From Chromatiales bacterium (ex Bugula neritina AB1) (GTDB lineage: Bacteria; Pseudomonadota; Gammaproteobacteria; Granulosicoccales; Granulosicoccaceae), in contig MDLA01000131.1 of the NCBI GenBank assembly GCA_001730015.1, positions 1-51,820 on the forward strand: 51,820 nt of DNA, written 5' to 3'. The notes beneath the pieces are model-generated. The model ran no database searches. It worked only from the letters and a program-made list of their open reading frames with translations, and was not told the DNA's origin. Below, piece after piece: positions 51,766 through 51,820 of the stretch. A program made the position numbers and the translations under genes. Numbering within the stretch: position 1 is the first letter of the stretch; each line of letters opens with the position of its first letter.

Positions 51766-51820
51766 GAGGCTGGGTAAGTATTCTTAATTGAGGTAAAATC
51801 GAGAAATCCGGTCATGCTAG

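Noticed and set aside
1..51820. CRISPR array, rRNA operon, prophage or complete insertion sequence
   Set aside because: No regularly spaced repeats, rRNA segments, phage structural genes or transposase genes were seen on either strand.

Overview
The window reads as chromosomal DNA of a free-living, probably marine, gammaproteobacterium. This is inferred from a long class II ilvC divergent from ilvY, a modF homologue, a DUF1127 protein, PiuC-type PKHD hydroxylase, HupE/DUF4198 proteins and many genes for small organic osmolytes and polyols. GC content looks close to 50% and coding is dense on both strands. I see no rRNA, no convincing tRNA, no CRISPR array, no prophage and no intact transposase. 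The mobile content is small hairpin or inverted-repeat elements without genes.

Region 1 (1-9.1 kb) looks like a catabolic locus for an N-methylated amino acid or betaine. On the minus strand are a dimethylglycine/sarcosine dehydrogenase-like flavoprotein fused to GcvT domains, an enolase-superfamily racemase resembling hydroxyproline-betaine epimerase, and a class III aminotransferase. On the plus strand, divergent, are a MurR/RpiR regulator, a Rieske oxygenase of the glycine-betaine/stachydrine demethylase type, an Asp/Glu-racemase-superfamily protein lacking the usual cysteines, and a sulfotransferase-like P-loop protein. The last four are packed as one operon.

Region 2 (9.3-14.4 kb) is mixed: an exported DsrE-like protein, two adjacent Fe(II)/2-oxoglutarate oxygenases, two unknown conserved proteins, a Tat-exported flavocytochrome c sulfide dehydrogenase flavoprotein (FccB/SoxF) with no cytochrome partner nearby, and a GNAT acetyltransferase. 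Region 3 (14.4-27.5 kb) is a large polyol/sugar locus: polyol dehydrogenase, class II aldolase, SorC regulator, a four-gene ABC importer, SDR, FGGY kinase, a glycerol-1-phosphate-dehydrogenase-like and a glycerol-3-phosphate-dehydrogenase-like enzyme, and an RpiB-type isomerase.

Region 4 (27.5-37.1 kb) holds housekeeping and respiratory genes: modF, ilvC/ilvY, DUF1127, an ArsR-type regulator, DUF4198 and HupE/UreJ membrane proteins, cytochrome c' and cytochrome b561. Region 5 (37.2-40.9 kb) is a PAS-GGDEF-EAL receptor with a periplasmic binding protein gene directly upstream. Region 6 (41.3-48.3 kb) is an unusual catabolic cluster: two adjacent SnoaL-like genes (three homologous domains), a nitrilase-family amidohydrolase, a proline-racemase-family protein with Ser/Thr in place of both cysteines, a zinc alcohol dehydrogenase, a benzoylformate-decarboxylase-like TPP enzyme and another NTF2-like protein. 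Region 7 (48.3-51.8 kb) is gene-poor, with a flavin amine oxidase and a GNAT enzyme.

The most notable non-coding signal is a ~183-bp hairpin repeat found three times (about 1.7, 11.1 and 31.6 kb), with matching inverted ends and imperfect self-complementarity along its length, like a MITE. Other structured elements lie at 32.2 kb (20-bp perfect terminal inverted repeats), 41.1 kb (long hairpin), 48.45 kb (interleaved stems) and 51.7 kb (REP-like palindrome).
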